Part shown: positions 36,981-45,943 of the stretch, piece after piece
How positions within the stretch are numbered: position 1 is the first letter of the stretch
Layout: every line of letters starts with the position of its first letter
NCBI RefSeq assembly: GCF_000802965.1
Contig: NZ_JSAK01000014.1
Coordinates: 84,958 to 148,957, forward strand
Direction: 5' to 3'
Source of the DNA: Pseudomonas fluorescens
Lineage (GTDB): Bacteria; Pseudomonadota; Gammaproteobacteria; Pseudomonadales; Pseudomonadaceae
Length of the DNA: 64,000 nt
Program-made: the position numbers and the translations under genes
The notes under the pieces: model-generated
Database searches by the model: none
What the model was told of the DNA's origin: nothing
What the model saw: the letters and a program-made list of their open reading frames with translations, nothing else

Positions 36981-37399
36981 TCAAGCTTCCCACGGATTGA
37001 TCACTTCCAGCCCTGGAAACTCGAAGTCCCGCACGTTACGGGTGGCAATCGGAGCTCCGTGGACTCGGCAAACGGCGGCAATCTGCGCATCAGCCATCGA
37101 CGCGGTCCGCCCCTTGGCTTCACAAGCCGCCACCAGCGTCGCGCATTCGACTGCGGCATGAACATCAAAAGGCAAAATCCGTCCGGCAAATTCTTCTTCA
37201 AACATTGCCATAGCATGTGATTCAAGTTTTTGTTTGCGCTTGCCAGAAGGAGGCGCGCGATGCCATGAAGAATTTCTGCCACGGTAACGGCACTTATTGC
37301 CAGCTCCATCGCTGGCTGCGCATCTACCCAAGCAAGAACCTGATTGTCAGGCTCGACCCGCATGAATTCCGAAAGCACATTGGTATCGAGCACTATCAT
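36981..37399 (-). pseudogene. FitB/VapC-type PIN-domain toxin, frameshifted
   Basis: The gene starts MIVLDTNVLSEFMRVEPDNQV at 37399 and reads correctly through AEILHGIARL. It then slips out of frame at about 37246-37252 (CGCCTCCTTCTGG). Restoring one base gives LPSGKRKQKLESHAMAMFEEEF and continues in the second frame to NPWEA at 36981. The rejoined protein would be about 139 residues. It would carry the PIN acidic set: LDTN, the Glu of VAEILHG, SMADAQIAA and TRNVRDF. The toxin RNase is probably inactive unless this is a sequencing error. The ATG overlaps the antitoxin stop (ATGA). Confidence 0.85.
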
Positions 37400-37641
37400 T
37401 CCGAGAAGTCCACCGCACTCGCTTTCTCATGCCGAGAAGGCAGATCGAGATCGACCCCGCCACATGCGCTGAACCGGGTTCGGATTCTGCTGCCAAGCCC
37501 GCCCGAACGGTCGACGGAGGCTAACGCCCTACCCAGGATAAGACGAGCTTCCTCTTCCATGGAATGCCCGTTGTGAGCAGCTGCAATTCTTAGCTGCTCT
37601 TTAATTTGATCGTCGAGGTTTCTGATCGTGATACTGGCCAT
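37396..37641 (-). CDS. FitA-type ribbon-helix-helix antitoxin
   Basis: This 81-residue protein starts MASITIRNLDDQIKEQLRIAAAHNGHSMEEEARLIL, read here in two parts: MASITIRNLDDQ forms the DNA-binding beta strand and the rest two helices of a ribbon-helix-helix fold. The C-terminal part, about 35 residues, would wrap and inhibit the PIN toxin. FitAB/VapBC antitoxins usually repress their own operon. The start at 37641 is preferred to an in-frame upstream one by family length. It is intact although the toxin downstream is frameshifted. An orphan antitoxin can persist harmlessly. Confidence 0.85.
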   Translation of the reverse strand: MASITIRNLDDQIKEQLRIAAAHNGHSMEEEARLILGRALASVDRSGGLGSRIRTRFSACGGVDLDLPSRHEKASAVDFSE

Positions 37642-37724
37642 GATGCCGCCTGCAATCAATGAAATCGTTGATAGCAAGCTAGCACATCAGGCCGCGCTAA
37701 AACGCGTCACTTTTCCGAACGGCC

Positions 37725-38093
37725 TCAAACACTAATCGCATTGGTAAACACCAACCGATTGCCAAACGGATCAGCAATCGTCATATCCTGGCTGCCCCAC
37801 GGCATCGCCTGGATCTGCGGGCGGGCGAACGGGTATTCCTTGGCCAGCAGTTGCTGCTGGAAGGTTTCCAGTTCATTAGTCTCGATGCGCAGGGCCGAGC
37901 CTGGTGTGGCGTCGCCATGGTGTTCGGACAAATGCAGCACGCATTCGCCGCGAGAGACTTGCAGGTACAGCGGGAAATTGGCTTCGAAGCGGTGCTGCCA
38001 GTCGATCTTGAACCCGAGGAAGTCGACGTAGAACTCCACTGCCTTGGCTTCGTCGAAAATACGCAGGATCGGAGTGGTTTTACCGAAGCTCAT
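37725..38093 (-). CDS. Glyoxalase/bleomycin-resistance superfamily protein
   Basis: This 122-residue protein is a single vicinal-oxygen-chelate domain. It starts MSFGKTTPILRIFDEAKAVEFYVDFLGFKIDW and carries LHLSEHHGDATPGSALRIE and the final MTIADPFGNRLVF. Metal-ligand-like His and Glu residues are present. The SEHHGD segment resembles the bleomycin-binding/glyoxalase-like proteins that are widespread and mostly uncharacterised. GGGAGC seven bases upstream decides the ATG at 38093 over a TTG at 38111. It stands alone; function cannot be assigned more precisely. Confidence 0.85.
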   Translation of the reverse strand: MSFGKTTPILRIFDEAKAVEFYVDFLGFKIDWQHRFEANFPLYLQVSRGECVLHLSEHHGDATPGSALRIETNELETFQQQLLAKEYPFARPQIQAMPWGSQDMTIADPFGNRLVFTNAISV

Positions 38094-38203
38094 CGGGTTG
38101 CTCCCAGACAATGAAAGCCCGAAGTGTAGCCGGGCTTGATGTCAGCAATTCGGCTTGATGGGGGGATTCTTTAATTGCACATTGCCACTATGTGACACAG
38201 ATC

Positions 38204-38278
38204 AAAAGATCGCAGCCTTCGGCAGCTCCTACAGGGAAATGCAATCCATGTAGGAGCTGTCGCAGGCCGCGATCTTTT
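38204..38278. repeat. REP inverted pair (GTAGGAGCTGTCGCAGGC family)
   Basis: AAAAGATCGCAGCCTTCGG... and TGTAGGAGCTGTCGCAGGCC... are imperfect complements around a 15-base loop. It lies just past the end of the D-aminoacylase gene and ends in TTTT on the plus strand. Confidence 0.85.
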
Positions 38279-38291
38279 CGCCCCACCTCAA

Positions 38292-39749
38292 TCAATGAAA
38301 CCCCTCTCGCAAATCCCCTTCCCGCGCCAGAAACCGCCCTTCCCGACGCCCGTTCGCCTGACCGTCGCGATAACTCAGCACACCGTTGACCCACACCCCT
38401 TCGATACCTTCGGCAGCCTGTTGCGGATCATTGAAGTCGGCCACATCACGAATGGTCGCCGGGTCGAACAGCACCAGGTCCGCCCAATGCCCCTCGCGGA
38501 TTTCGCCGCGCTCCTTCAGGCCGAATCGCGACGCCGACAGGCCGGTCATTTTGTGCACGGCGGTGTGCAACGGGAACAGTCCTACGTCACGGCTGAAATG
38601 TCCGAGCACCCGCGGGAACGCGCCCCACAAGCGCGGGTGCGGAAACGGATCTTCCGGCAGACCATCGGAGCCAACCATCGACAACGGGTGCGCGAGGATT
38701 CGTCGTACATCGGCCTCGTCCATCCCGTAATACACCGCGCCGGCCGGTTGCAGTTGGCGGGCCGCGTCGAGCAACGAGACGTTCCACTCGGCGGCGATGT
38801 CCATCAGGTCGCGGCCGCCCATTTCCGGGTGCGGCGTCGACCAGGTGATGGTGATGCGATGGGCGTCGGTGACCTGCTTGAGATCAAGCGTCGAAGAACT
38901 CGCCGCATAGGGATAGCAATCGCAGCCCACCGGGTGGGTTTGTGCCGCCTGTTCGAGGGACGCCAGCAGCTGCGGACTACGTCCCCAATTACCGGCCCCG
39001 GCACATTTGAGGTGGGAAATGATCACTGGGGATTTCGCATGGCGGCCGATCTGGAACGCCTCGTCCATGGCCTCCAGCACCGGTTCGAACTCGCTGCGCA
39101 AATGGGTGGTGTAGACCGCACCGAATGCGGTCAGCTCTTCGGTCAGTTGCATGACTTCGTCAGTGGACGCCGAGAAAGCGCTGGCGTAGGCAAGACCCGT
39201 CGATAAGCCCAGCGCGCCGGCTTCGAGACTCTCACGCAGTTGCTCACGCATCGCGGCGATTTCATCAGCGCTGGCGGTGCGAAACAGATCGTCGAGGTGA
39301 TTACTGCGCAGCGCGGTATGCCCGACCAATGCAGCGACATTGAGCGTTGTGTTCGCCGCTTCGACGGCCGCTCGGTAATCGCTGAACGTCGGATAATCAA
39401 ACGCAGCACGGGTGCCCAGCAGGTTCATCGGGTCCGGCGGATCACCGCGCAAACTCACCGGTGACGCGCTGATGCCGCAGTTGCCGACGATCACCGTGGT
39501 CACGCCCTGGCTGAGCTTGGGCAACATCTGCGGCTGGCGGATCACCACCGTGTCGTCGTGGGTGTGCACGTCGATGAAACCCGGTGCCAGCACGTGGCCG
39601 GCGGCGTCGATTTCCTCCGTCGCGCGAGCCTCGCGCAAATCACCGATGCGCTCGATGCGACCGTTCAGAATCGCCACGTCGGCGGGGTAGCCGGGGGTGT
39701 TACTGCCGTCGATGATCAGGGCGTTGCGGATCAGCGTGTCGTACATCAT
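38292..39749 (-). CDS. N-acyl-D-amino-acid deacylase (D-aminoacylase, amidohydrolase family)
   Basis: This 485-residue metal-dependent hydrolase releases D-amino acids from N-acyl-D-amino acids; the exact substrate is not readable. It starts MMYDTLIRNALIIDG. The metal motif GFIDVHTHDD is near residues 60-69, VIVGNCGISASP near 95, and KCAGAGNWGR and IISHLKC hold further ligands. SDGLPEDPFPHPRLWGAF has the late Asp. GGGAGA lies seven bases upstream. It starts one base after the rpiR stop (39751), so the two are coupled. Upstream are an RpiR/SIS regulator and a GntP permease, suggesting an uptake-plus-hydrolysis pathway. Confidence 0.88.
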   Translation of the reverse strand: MMYDTLIRNALIIDGSNTPGYPADVAILNGRIERIGDLREARATEEIDAAGHVLAPGFIDVHTHDDTVVIRQPQMLPKLSQGVTTVIVGNCGISASPVSLRGDPPDPMNLLGTRAAFDYPTFSDYRAAVEAANTTLNVAALVGHTALRSNHLDDLFRTASADEIAAMREQLRESLEAGALGLSTGLAYASAFSASTDEVMQLTEELTAFGAVYTTHLRSEFEPVLEAMDEAFQIGRHAKSPVIISHLKCAGAGNWGRSPQLLASLEQAAQTHPVGCDCYPYAASSSTLDLKQVTDAHRITITWSTPHPEMGGRDLMDIAAEWNVSLLDAARQLQPAGAVYYGMDEADVRRILAHPLSMVGSDGLPEDPFPHPRLWGAFPRVLGHFSRDVGLFPLHTAVHKMTGLSASRFGLKERGEIREGHWADLVLFDPATIRDVADFNDPQQAAEGIEGVWVNGVLSYRDGQANGRREGRFLAREGDLREGFH

Positions 39750-39750
39750 G

Positions 39751-40611
39751 TCAGTCTCCCAGCGGCAAGTGATCATCGCCGCCGCGGTAATCGTCCAGGG
39801 CGAGTTTGATCCGCCGCAGACGTTCTTGATTGTCTTCAGGATTGGCCAGTGCCAGCTCGGTGGCAAGCACGTCGATGGCGAGCAACATGCCGTAGCGCGC
39901 CGCCGTCGGTTTGTAGATGAACGAGGTTTCGGCGCTTTGCAGCGGCAGCACGATGTCGGCCAGTTGCGCCAGCGGCGAATCAGCCCGGGTGATCGCCAGA
40001 ATGCGCGCGCCGTAGCTACGCGCCAGTTCCACCGTTTCCAGCAACTCGGGGGTGATGCCGGTCAACGAGCAGACAATCACCACGTGTTCGGCGCTGAGGC
40101 TGGAAGCGGTGATGCGCATCATCACCGCGTCATGGCACACCGCAATCGGATAGCCGAGGCGCACCAGGCGCACCTGCAATTCATCGCTGCACAAGGTCGA
40201 GCACCCGCCCATGCCGAAGGCATGAATCATCCGCGCCTTACCCAGCAGTTTCACCGCATCGGCAAAGCGCGACTCGTCGAAGGCCGACAAATGCTGACGC
40301 AGGGTCGACTCGATATCGCCGACGATCTGCCCATAAAACGCCGACTGATCCGGTGTCCCCGCCGGGTCAAGAAAACGGCTGCCGACTCCGCTGGCCTGGG
40401 CCAGTTGCAAACGCAAGTCGCGCAAGTCGCGACAGCCCACCGTGCGGGCAAAACGCGACAGCGTCGCGGTGCTGACTTCCGCCCGCTGCGCCAGCTCATC
40501 GAGGCTGGCGGATGCGGCAAACCCTACGTCGTCGAGCATCAGCCGGGCGATGCGTCCTTCACCGGCACTGAAGGAATCCTGGCGAGCGCGGATCTGGTAG
40601 AGGATGTCCAT
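39751..40611 (-). CDS. MurR/RpiR family transcriptional regulator
   Basis: This 286-residue regulator has an N-terminal RpiR helix-turn-helix (SLDELAQRAEVSTATLSRFARTVG, about residues 36-60). A C-terminal SIS domain follows (HAFGMGGCSTLCSDELQVRL and VVIVCSLTGITPELLETVELA). SIS domains normally bind phosphorylated sugars or amino sugars. It sits between the permease (15 bp upstream) and the D-aminoacylase (one base downstream) on the same strand, so it is probably their local regulator. A MurNAc-like effector would fit the family but is a guess. Confidence 0.9.
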   Translation of the reverse strand: MDILYQIRARQDSFSAGEGRIARLMLDDVGFAASASLDELAQRAEVSTATLSRFARTVGCRDLRDLRLQLAQASGVGSRFLDPAGTPDQSAFYGQIVGDIESTLRQHLSAFDESRFADAVKLLGKARMIHAFGMGGCSTLCSDELQVRLVRLGYPIAVCHDAVMMRITASSLSAEHVVIVCSLTGITPELLETVELARSYGARILAITRADSPLAQLADIVLPLQSAETSFIYKPTAARYGMLLAIDVLATELALANPEDNQERLRRIKLALDDYRGGDDHLPLGD

Positions 40612-40626
40612 GGCGGGCGGCTCCGG

Positions 40627-41976
40627 TTAAATCAGATAAGAAAGGCCAACGGTCAGGCCGAAAGCGACGAGCGAGATCAGCGTCTCTAGCACCGTCCAGG
40701 TCTTGAAGGTCTGGGTGACTGTCATGTTGAAGTATTCCTTGATCAACCAGAAGCCACCGTCGTTGACGTGGGAAAAGATTACCGACCCTGCCCCCGTCGC
40801 CAGCACCAACAATTCCGGATGCGGATAACCCAGACCAATGGCCACCGGCGCGACCACGCCCGAGGCGGTGGTCATGGCCACGGTGGCGGAACCGGTGGCG
40901 ATGCGCATCAGCGCGGCGAACAACCACCCCATCAACAGCGGCGACAAGTGGAATTCGTGGGCCAGGCCGACGATCTGGTCGGTGACGCCAGCGTCTACCA
41001 GAATCCGGTTCAGACCGCCGCCAGCGCCCACCAGCAAGGTAATGCTGGCGGTCGGCGCCAGGCATTCGTTGGTGAATTTCAGGATCGATTCGCGGTTGAA
41101 ACCCTGGGCCAGGCCGAGGGTCCAGAAGCTCAGCAACGTCGCCAGCAGCAGCGCAATCACCGAGTTGCCGATGAACAGCAGGAACTGGTTGAAACCCGTA
41201 CCCGGTGTGGAAATCAGGTTAGCCCAGCCGCCGATCAGCATCAGCACCACCGGCAACAGGATGGTCGCCATGGTCAGGCCGAAACTCGGCAGGCTGTCGC
41301 GCGGTTCGCGTTCGAGGAACTGCTTTTCCAGCGGGTTTTCCGCCGGCAACTGAATGCGCGGCACGATGAATTTGGCGTACAAGGGACCGGCGATGATCGC
41401 GGTCGGAATGCCGATCAGAATCGCGTACAGCAAAGTCTGCCCCACCGACGCCTGATACACCTGCACCGCCAGCATCGCCGCCGGGTGTGGCGGCACCAGC
41501 GCATGCACCACGGACAAACCCGCGACCATCGGCAAGCCGACCATCAGGATCGACACGCCAACCCGGCGCGCCACGGTGAACGCGATCGGCACCAGCAACA
41601 CGAAACCGACCTCGAAGAACAACGGCAGCCCCACCAGAAAGGCGATGCACACCATCGCCCAATGGGCGTTCTTCTCGCCGAAGCGGTCGATCAAGGTCCG
41701 CGCCACCTGCTCGGCGCCGCCGGACTCGGCCATCATCTTGCCGAGCATCGTGCCCAGCGCCACCACCAGCGCAATGTGCCCCAGGGTCTTGCCGACGCCC
41801 GCCTCATACGCCCCGACCACGCCGGACGGCGGCATCCCCGCCACCAACGCCAGGCCGATGGAAATCAGGGTGATGACAATGAACGGATTAAGCCGATAAC
41901 GCGCGATCAGAACGATCAAAGTAATGATGGCGATGGCGGCGTACACCAGCAGCCAATAGCCGAAGGACAGGGTCAT
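40627..41976 (-). CDS. GntP family permease (gluconate / D-serine type)
   Basis: This 450-residue inner-membrane transporter has about 13 hydrophobic segments. GntP-family stretches include LVVALGTMLGKMMAESGGAEQVA, GLPLFFEVGFVLLVPIAF, VHALVPPHPAAMLA and GSATVAMTTASGVVAPV. The family carries gluconate, idonate or D-serine (DsdX). Linkage to a D-aminoacylase makes a D-amino acid or acyl-amino acid substrate plausible here. The ATG at 41976 has GAGGAG eight bases upstream. It is first in a three-gene unit with rpiR and the deacylase. Confidence 0.88.
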   Translation of the reverse strand: MTLSFGYWLLVYAAIAIITLIVLIARYRLNPFIVITLISIGLALVAGMPPSGVVGAYEAGVGKTLGHIALVVALGTMLGKMMAESGGAEQVARTLIDRFGEKNAHWAMVCIAFLVGLPLFFEVGFVLLVPIAFTVARRVGVSILMVGLPMVAGLSVVHALVPPHPAAMLAVQVYQASVGQTLLYAILIGIPTAIIAGPLYAKFIVPRIQLPAENPLEKQFLEREPRDSLPSFGLTMATILLPVVLMLIGGWANLISTPGTGFNQFLLFIGNSVIALLLATLLSFWTLGLAQGFNRESILKFTNECLAPTASITLLVGAGGGLNRILVDAGVTDQIVGLAHEFHLSPLLMGWLFAALMRIATGSATVAMTTASGVVAPVAIGLGYPHPELLVLATGAGSVIFSHVNDGGFWLIKEYFNMTVTQTFKTWTVLETLISLVAFGLTVGLSYLI

Positions 41977-42163
41977 GCGGTACTCCTCGAGAGGGTCACG
42001 TCGAAAGTTTTGTGAAACTCTTAAAACATTTCGAGACGCGATGTTCAAACGAGGTGAAAGTAATTTTCGTACAGAGGTAAGAAGTGTCGCTCACGGATAT
42101 GTCGTGTCGCGAATAATGAAAATCGGGGCGGCGAATTTTCATCGCCGCCAGCCGGTTTAGCCG
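41977..42163. other. Intergenic region upstream of the gntP unit
   Basis: It contains the promoter of the gntP-rpiR-deacylase unit. Two similar GAAA...TTTC elements occur: GTGAAACTCTTAAAACATTTCG near 42010-42032 is one (read in two parts: GTGAAACTC and ACATTTCG), and GTGAAAGTAATTTTCG near 42054-42069 is the other. They could be operators for the RpiR protein, but the match is loose. The SulP gene ends at 42164, so this is also its 3' region; no clear terminator is seen. Confidence 0.3.
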
Positions 42164-43609
42164 TCAGTCGTGATGCACACGCGCGCGTTTGAGCAGCTTC
42201 TTGCAACGCTCGGAAAGGCCCAACACCCGCAGATGTTTTCCGGCCTTGGTGTAGCGCTCGCGCAGGGTATCCAGCGCAGCGATGGCGGAATAATCGACGA
42301 AGCTCAGATGACGACAATCCAGCGTCACGTGCGCCGGGTCGTTGGCCGTATCGAATTGATTCAGAAACGGCGTGGTCGAGGCAAAAAACAACGTGCCGTG
42401 AACGCGGTAAAGCTTGCTGCCGTCGCTTTCCAGATGGCTGTCGGCGTACAACTGCCGAGCCTGCTGCCAGGCGAAATTGAGTGCCGCAATGATGATCCCG
42501 CACAGCACCGCCGTGGCCAGGTCGGTGAACACGGTAATCACCGTCACCGCGATGATCACCAGCACATCGTTCAGCGGCACCTTGTTCAGCACCCGCAGCG
42601 ACGCCCAGGCAAACGTCTGCTGCGAGACCACGAACATCACGCCGACCAGCGCAGCCAACGGAATGCGCTCGATCAACGGCGACAGGAACAGGATGAACAG
42701 CAGAATTGCCACCCCGGCCACCACGCCGGACAACCGACCTCGGCCACCGGAACTGAGGTTGATCACGGTTTGCCCGATCATCGCGCAACCGCCCATGCCG
42801 CCGAACAGACCGGACACCACGTTGGCCGCACCCAGCGCCACGCACTCGCGATCCGGGTAACCGCGGCTTTCGGTGATTTCGTCGGTGAGGTTGAGGGTCA
42901 GCAGGGTTTCCAGCAGGCCGACCATCGCCATCAAAATCGCGTAAGGCGCGATGATGCGCAGGGTGTCCAGGTTCCATGGAATGTCCGGCAAGGCAAAGGT
43001 CGGCAAGCCGCCCGCGATATGCGCCATGTCGCCGAGGGTACGAGTCGGCAGACCGAGCAGATAAACCGCCAGTCCCACACCGAGAATCGCCACCAGGGCT
43101 GGCGGAATGGCGCGGGTCAGACGAGGCAGCACGTAGACAATCGCCATTGTCACCGCGACCAGCCCGATCATCATGTACAGCGGCTTACCGCTCAGCCAGG
43201 TCTCGCCACTCTTGAAGTGCTCCAGTTGCGCCAGGGCAATGATGATCGCCAGACCGTTGACGAACCCGAGCATCACCGGGTGCGGCACCATGCGCACCAG
43301 TTTGCCCAGCCGCAGCAGGCCGAACGCCGCCATGATCAACCCGCCCAGCAGCACCGTCGCCAGCAGGTACTGCACACCGTGCTGCACCACCAGCGCGACA
43401 ATCACCACCGCCATCGACCCGGCGGCACCGGACACCATGCCCGGCCGGCCGCCGAACAGCGCGGTCAAGGTGCAAATGATGAACGCGCCATACAGCCCCA
43501 TCAGCGGATTGAGGTGCGCCACCAGTGCAAAAGCAATGCATTCGGGCAACAGGGCAAAAGACGTCGTGAGGCCAGCGAGGGCATCGGCGCGTAGGTGTTT
43601 TGGTTTCAT
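42164..43609 (-). CDS. SulP family anion transporter with STAS domain
   Basis: This 481-residue protein is a SulP/SLC26-type permease (sulfate, bicarbonate or other anions). It begins MKPKHLRADALAGLTTSFAL with LLPECIAFALVAHLNPLMGLY and the MVSGAAGSMAVV signature. About 10-12 membrane helices follow, including GMGGCAMIGQTVINLSSGGRGRLSG. A cytosolic STAS domain (about residues 370-470, VTLDCRHLSFVDYSAIAALDTL) completes it. The shortened STAS and the helix signatures resemble BicA-like bicarbonate transporters, but the substrate cannot be settled. Nothing nearby explains its role. Confidence 0.87.
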   Translation of the reverse strand: MKPKHLRADALAGLTTSFALLPECIAFALVAHLNPLMGLYGAFIICTLTALFGGRPGMVSGAAGSMAVVIVALVVQHGVQYLLATVLLGGLIMAAFGLLRLGKLVRMVPHPVMLGFVNGLAIIIALAQLEHFKSGETWLSGKPLYMMIGLVAVTMAIVYVLPRLTRAIPPALVAILGVGLAVYLLGLPTRTLGDMAHIAGGLPTFALPDIPWNLDTLRIIAPYAILMAMVGLLETLLTLNLTDEITESRGYPDRECVALGAANVVSGLFGGMGGCAMIGQTVINLSSGGRGRLSGVVAGVAILLFILFLSPLIERIPLAALVGVMFVVSQQTFAWASLRVLNKVPLNDVLVIIAVTVITVFTDLATAVLCGIIIAALNFAWQQARQLYADSHLESDGSKLYRVHGTLFFASTTPFLNQFDTANDPAHVTLDCRHLSFVDYSAIAALDTLRERYTKAGKHLRVLGLSERCKKLLKRARVHHD

Positions 43610-43700
43610 GGGGGACCGCGTGCAGGGAATAGCGAAAAAGAGTTTGCGGATGTTACGGAATCGAGGGCGGCCCGGCCAGTTTATGCGACTTCGGAAATGC

Positions 43701-43792
43701 CATCGCGGGCAAGCCTCGCTCCCACAGGTTCTGCGTCGTTCGCCCATTCAGTGAACGACACAATACCTGTGGGAGCTGGCTTGCCAGCGATG
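43701..43792. repeat. REP inverted pair (mixed GGGAGC / GGCTTGCC arms)
   Basis: CATCGCGGGCAAGCCTCGCT...CCCACAGG and CCTGTGGGAGCTGGCTTGCCAGCGATG are imperfect complements around about 38 bp. They combine features of the GTGGGAG and GGCTTGC families. It lies between the SDR gene and the SulP gene. Confidence 0.82.
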
Positions 43793-43817
43793 AACGATGA
43801 CGCGGTCTAAAGCGAAC

Positions 43818-44711
43818 TCACACCATCTCGTGGCGAATCCAATCAACCACCGACGTACGCTTCGGCACCCAACCCAGCAACTCCCGCGCATGCTTGCCGC
43901 GTACCCGGCTATTGGAGCCCAGGCCATAGTTGGCCATCTCATAACCCCATTCGGCTTCGGCATCTTTCAACGGCCAGTCTTGTGGCTTGCCCAGATTCAA
44001 CGCCTCGGCCATCGCCGTGGTCATGTCGATAAACGACGCTTCGCCGCTTTCGACAAAGTAGAACGTGCCCGGGATGTTCTTGGTCAGCGCCAGCAGGTAA
44101 AGCGACAACACGTCTTCGATGTGCACGTTGGACCAGATGTTCTGCCCAGTCCCGACATGCCGGACCACACCACTTTTACGCGCCTGTTTCAGCAAGCGTG
44201 GCAATTGCACGCTGTCGCGATTGACGCCCAGGCTGTGGCCGTAGATCAGCGTGTTGCAGATCACTGCCGAGTTCACGCCGTCCTTCGCCGCAGCGAGGAT
44301 CAGGTTGTCGATGGCCACGCGTGCGGCCTTGTCCACGGTCGGTTCCGGCAGGTTGTCCTCGACGTAGATAACGTCGCTGGCCTGACCGCCAGAAGCATCA
44401 CCGACGATGCTCGAACCGCTGGTGTGCAGGAACACTTTGTTGGAGCCGCGCAGGGCATCGAGCAAGGCTTCCACTGCACCGCGATGGTCGCTGCTGGCGG
44501 CGTTGATCACGGCGTCGGCGGCCCGCCCCTGTTCGGCCAATAGCGCGCTGTCATCCAGCGTGCCGACCACGGGTGTGATGCCCAGCGCTTTCAATTCATC
44601 CGCCTGTTCGGTGTTGCGCACCAGACCGGTAACGTGATGACCGGCCTTGATCAGGCCCGTGGCGATGGAACCGCCGATAAAACCGGCAGCACCGGTAACG
44701 AATACGTTCAT
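43818..44711 (-). CDS. NAD-dependent epimerase/dehydratase (extended SDR)
   Basis: This 297-residue protein starts MNVFVTGAAGFIGGSIATGL, the TGxxGxxG Rossmann motif of extended SDR enzymes. FLHTSGSS and a downstream VICNTLIYGHSLGVNRDS hold the usual active-site region with YG. A YxxxK motif is not clear, suggesting an atypical SDR, possibly a reductase or NAD(P)-binding regulator. It lies 103 bp after a LysR regulator on the same strand. Substrate unknown. Confidence 0.82.
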   Translation of the reverse strand: MNVFVTGAAGFIGGSIATGLIKAGHHVTGLVRNTEQADELKALGITPVVGTLDDSALLAEQGRAADAVINAASSDHRGAVEALLDALRGSNKVFLHTSGSSIVGDASGGQASDVIYVEDNLPEPTVDKAARVAIDNLILAAAKDGVNSAVICNTLIYGHSLGVNRDSVQLPRLLKQARKSGVVRHVGTGQNIWSNVHIEDVLSLYLLALTKNIPGTFYFVESGEASFIDMTTAMAEALNLGKPQDWPLKDAEAEWGYEMANYGLGSNSRVRGKHARELLGWVPKRTSVVDWIRHEMV

Positions 44712-44814
44712 GGAGAAACTCCCTGCGTTGATAAGTGATGCAACGAGTATCAAGCAGCGATCACTGGCGAAAAATCCCCGCTGACCCAATTCACTCTTGC
44801 GCAGGAATCACGAA

Positions 44815-45726
44815 TCAGTCGCTGAAATTCGTTGAAGCATAAACCGCCAATTTGCTCTGGATGAAGTCGAGGAAACACTGGATGCGCAGGGCCAACTGCG
44901 AGTTGCGGTAGTACACCGCGTTGATCGGCTGGCGATATCCGCTGTTGAATTCGCCCAGCAAGACTTTCAAGCGTCCGGCACGAATGTCCTCGATGGTCAT
45001 GTAATGCGACAGGCTGGCGATGCCCTGGCCTTCCAGTGCGAGATGACGGATGGTCTCGCCGCTGGAGGCGCTGAGGGAAGCCTGGATCGGCCAGCGATCG
45101 CCATGCACGTAGCGCAGCGGCCATTGGTTGAGGCCTTCGTTTTGGGTGAATCCCAACAGCGTGTGGTTGGACAGATCAGCGACCGCCATCGGCGTGCCGT
45201 GTTTTTCCAGGTACGCCGGGCTGGCGACGATGTGCAGTGGGCTGCAACCCAGGGAACGAGCGTGCAGGGTCGAGTCGGCGAGTGTGCCGATACGGATGGC
45301 AATGTCGGTGCTTTGTTCAAGCAGGTCGATGATCAGGTCGTTGCTGTTGAGTTCGAGCTGGATGTCGGGATAGAGCCGGCGGAACTCATCGATGTACGGC
45401 ACGATGGCGTGCAGCATGAACGGCGACGCGGCGTTGATGCGCAAGCGTCCGGACGGCGTTTGCTGACGCGAGGACAAGCGCTCTTCGAGCTCGTCCATCT
45501 GATCGAGAATCAGCTTGGCGTGCTCGAAGAAATACTTGCCCTCCTCGGTCAGGTCCATTCGCCGGGTGGTGCGGTTGATCAACGTGGTATCGAGCTTGGC
45601 CTCCAGCCGCGATAACGTGCGACTGACCGCCGACGGCGTCTGCCCGACCTGCTCGGCGGCAGCGGAAATCGACCCGCATTCGATCACGCAGACGAAAATC
45701 TGCAACTCATCGGATCTGGCTTTCAC
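44815..45726 (-). CDS. LysR family transcriptional regulator
   Basis: This 303-residue regulator has an N-terminal helix-turn-helix (SISAAAEQVGQTPSAVSRTLSRLE, about residues 17-40) and a periplasmic-binding-like effector domain (LRINAASPFMLHAIVPYI onward, ending SKLAVYASTNFSD). The sequence follows the subgroup that often sits beside quinone- or aldehyde-metabolising oxidoreductases. It lies between mdaB upstream (with a REP pair between) and an SDR downstream, all on the minus strand. Target unknown. Confidence 0.9.
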   Translation of the reverse strand: MKARSDELQIFVCVIECGSISAAAEQVGQTPSAVSRTLSRLEAKLDTTLINRTTRRMDLTEEGKYFFEHAKLILDQMDELEERLSSRQQTPSGRLRINAASPFMLHAIVPYIDEFRRLYPDIQLELNSNDLIIDLLEQSTDIAIRIGTLADSTLHARSLGCSPLHIVASPAYLEKHGTPMAVADLSNHTLLGFTQNEGLNQWPLRYVHGDRWPIQASLSASSGETIRHLALEGQGIASLSHYMTIEDIRAGRLKVLLGEFNSGYRQPINAVYYRNSQLALRIQCFLDFIQSKLAVYASTNFSD

Positions 45727-45772
45727 GTGTTTCCCTTATCGATAGTCCTGCTCACCTGTGTGGAGGATCCAT

Positions 45773-45905
45773 TGTGGCGAGGGAGCTTGCTCCCGCTGGT
45801 GCGCGAAGCGGACTCAAAACAGGTGAACACGGTCACTCAGCTGCACCGCGTTTACCGGTTTTACGACGGCTTCGCCGCCGAGCGGGAGCAAGCTCCCTCG
45901 CCACA
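45773..45905. repeat. REP inverted pair (GGCGAGGGAGCTTGCTCCCGC family)
   Basis: TGTGGCGAGGGAGCTTGCTC at the left and its complement at the right flank about 85 bp. Each arm also contains the self-complementary GGGAGC-TT-GCTCCC hairpin. The same family recurs at 50990. It lies between lysR and mdaB. Confidence 0.87.
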
Positions 45906-45943
45906 GGTCAGTGTCCGCTTCAGATATCGATAGTAGCGGAGGC

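Noticed and set aside
36981..37399. Programmed ribosomal frameshift in the FitB-like toxin
   Set aside because: No slippery heptamer or downstream pseudoknot; CGCCTCCTTCTGG is better explained by a one-base loss.
40768..42015. 415-codon frame opposite the gntP-like permease
   Set aside because: His/Gln/Arg-rich mirror translation of a membrane protein; no family features.
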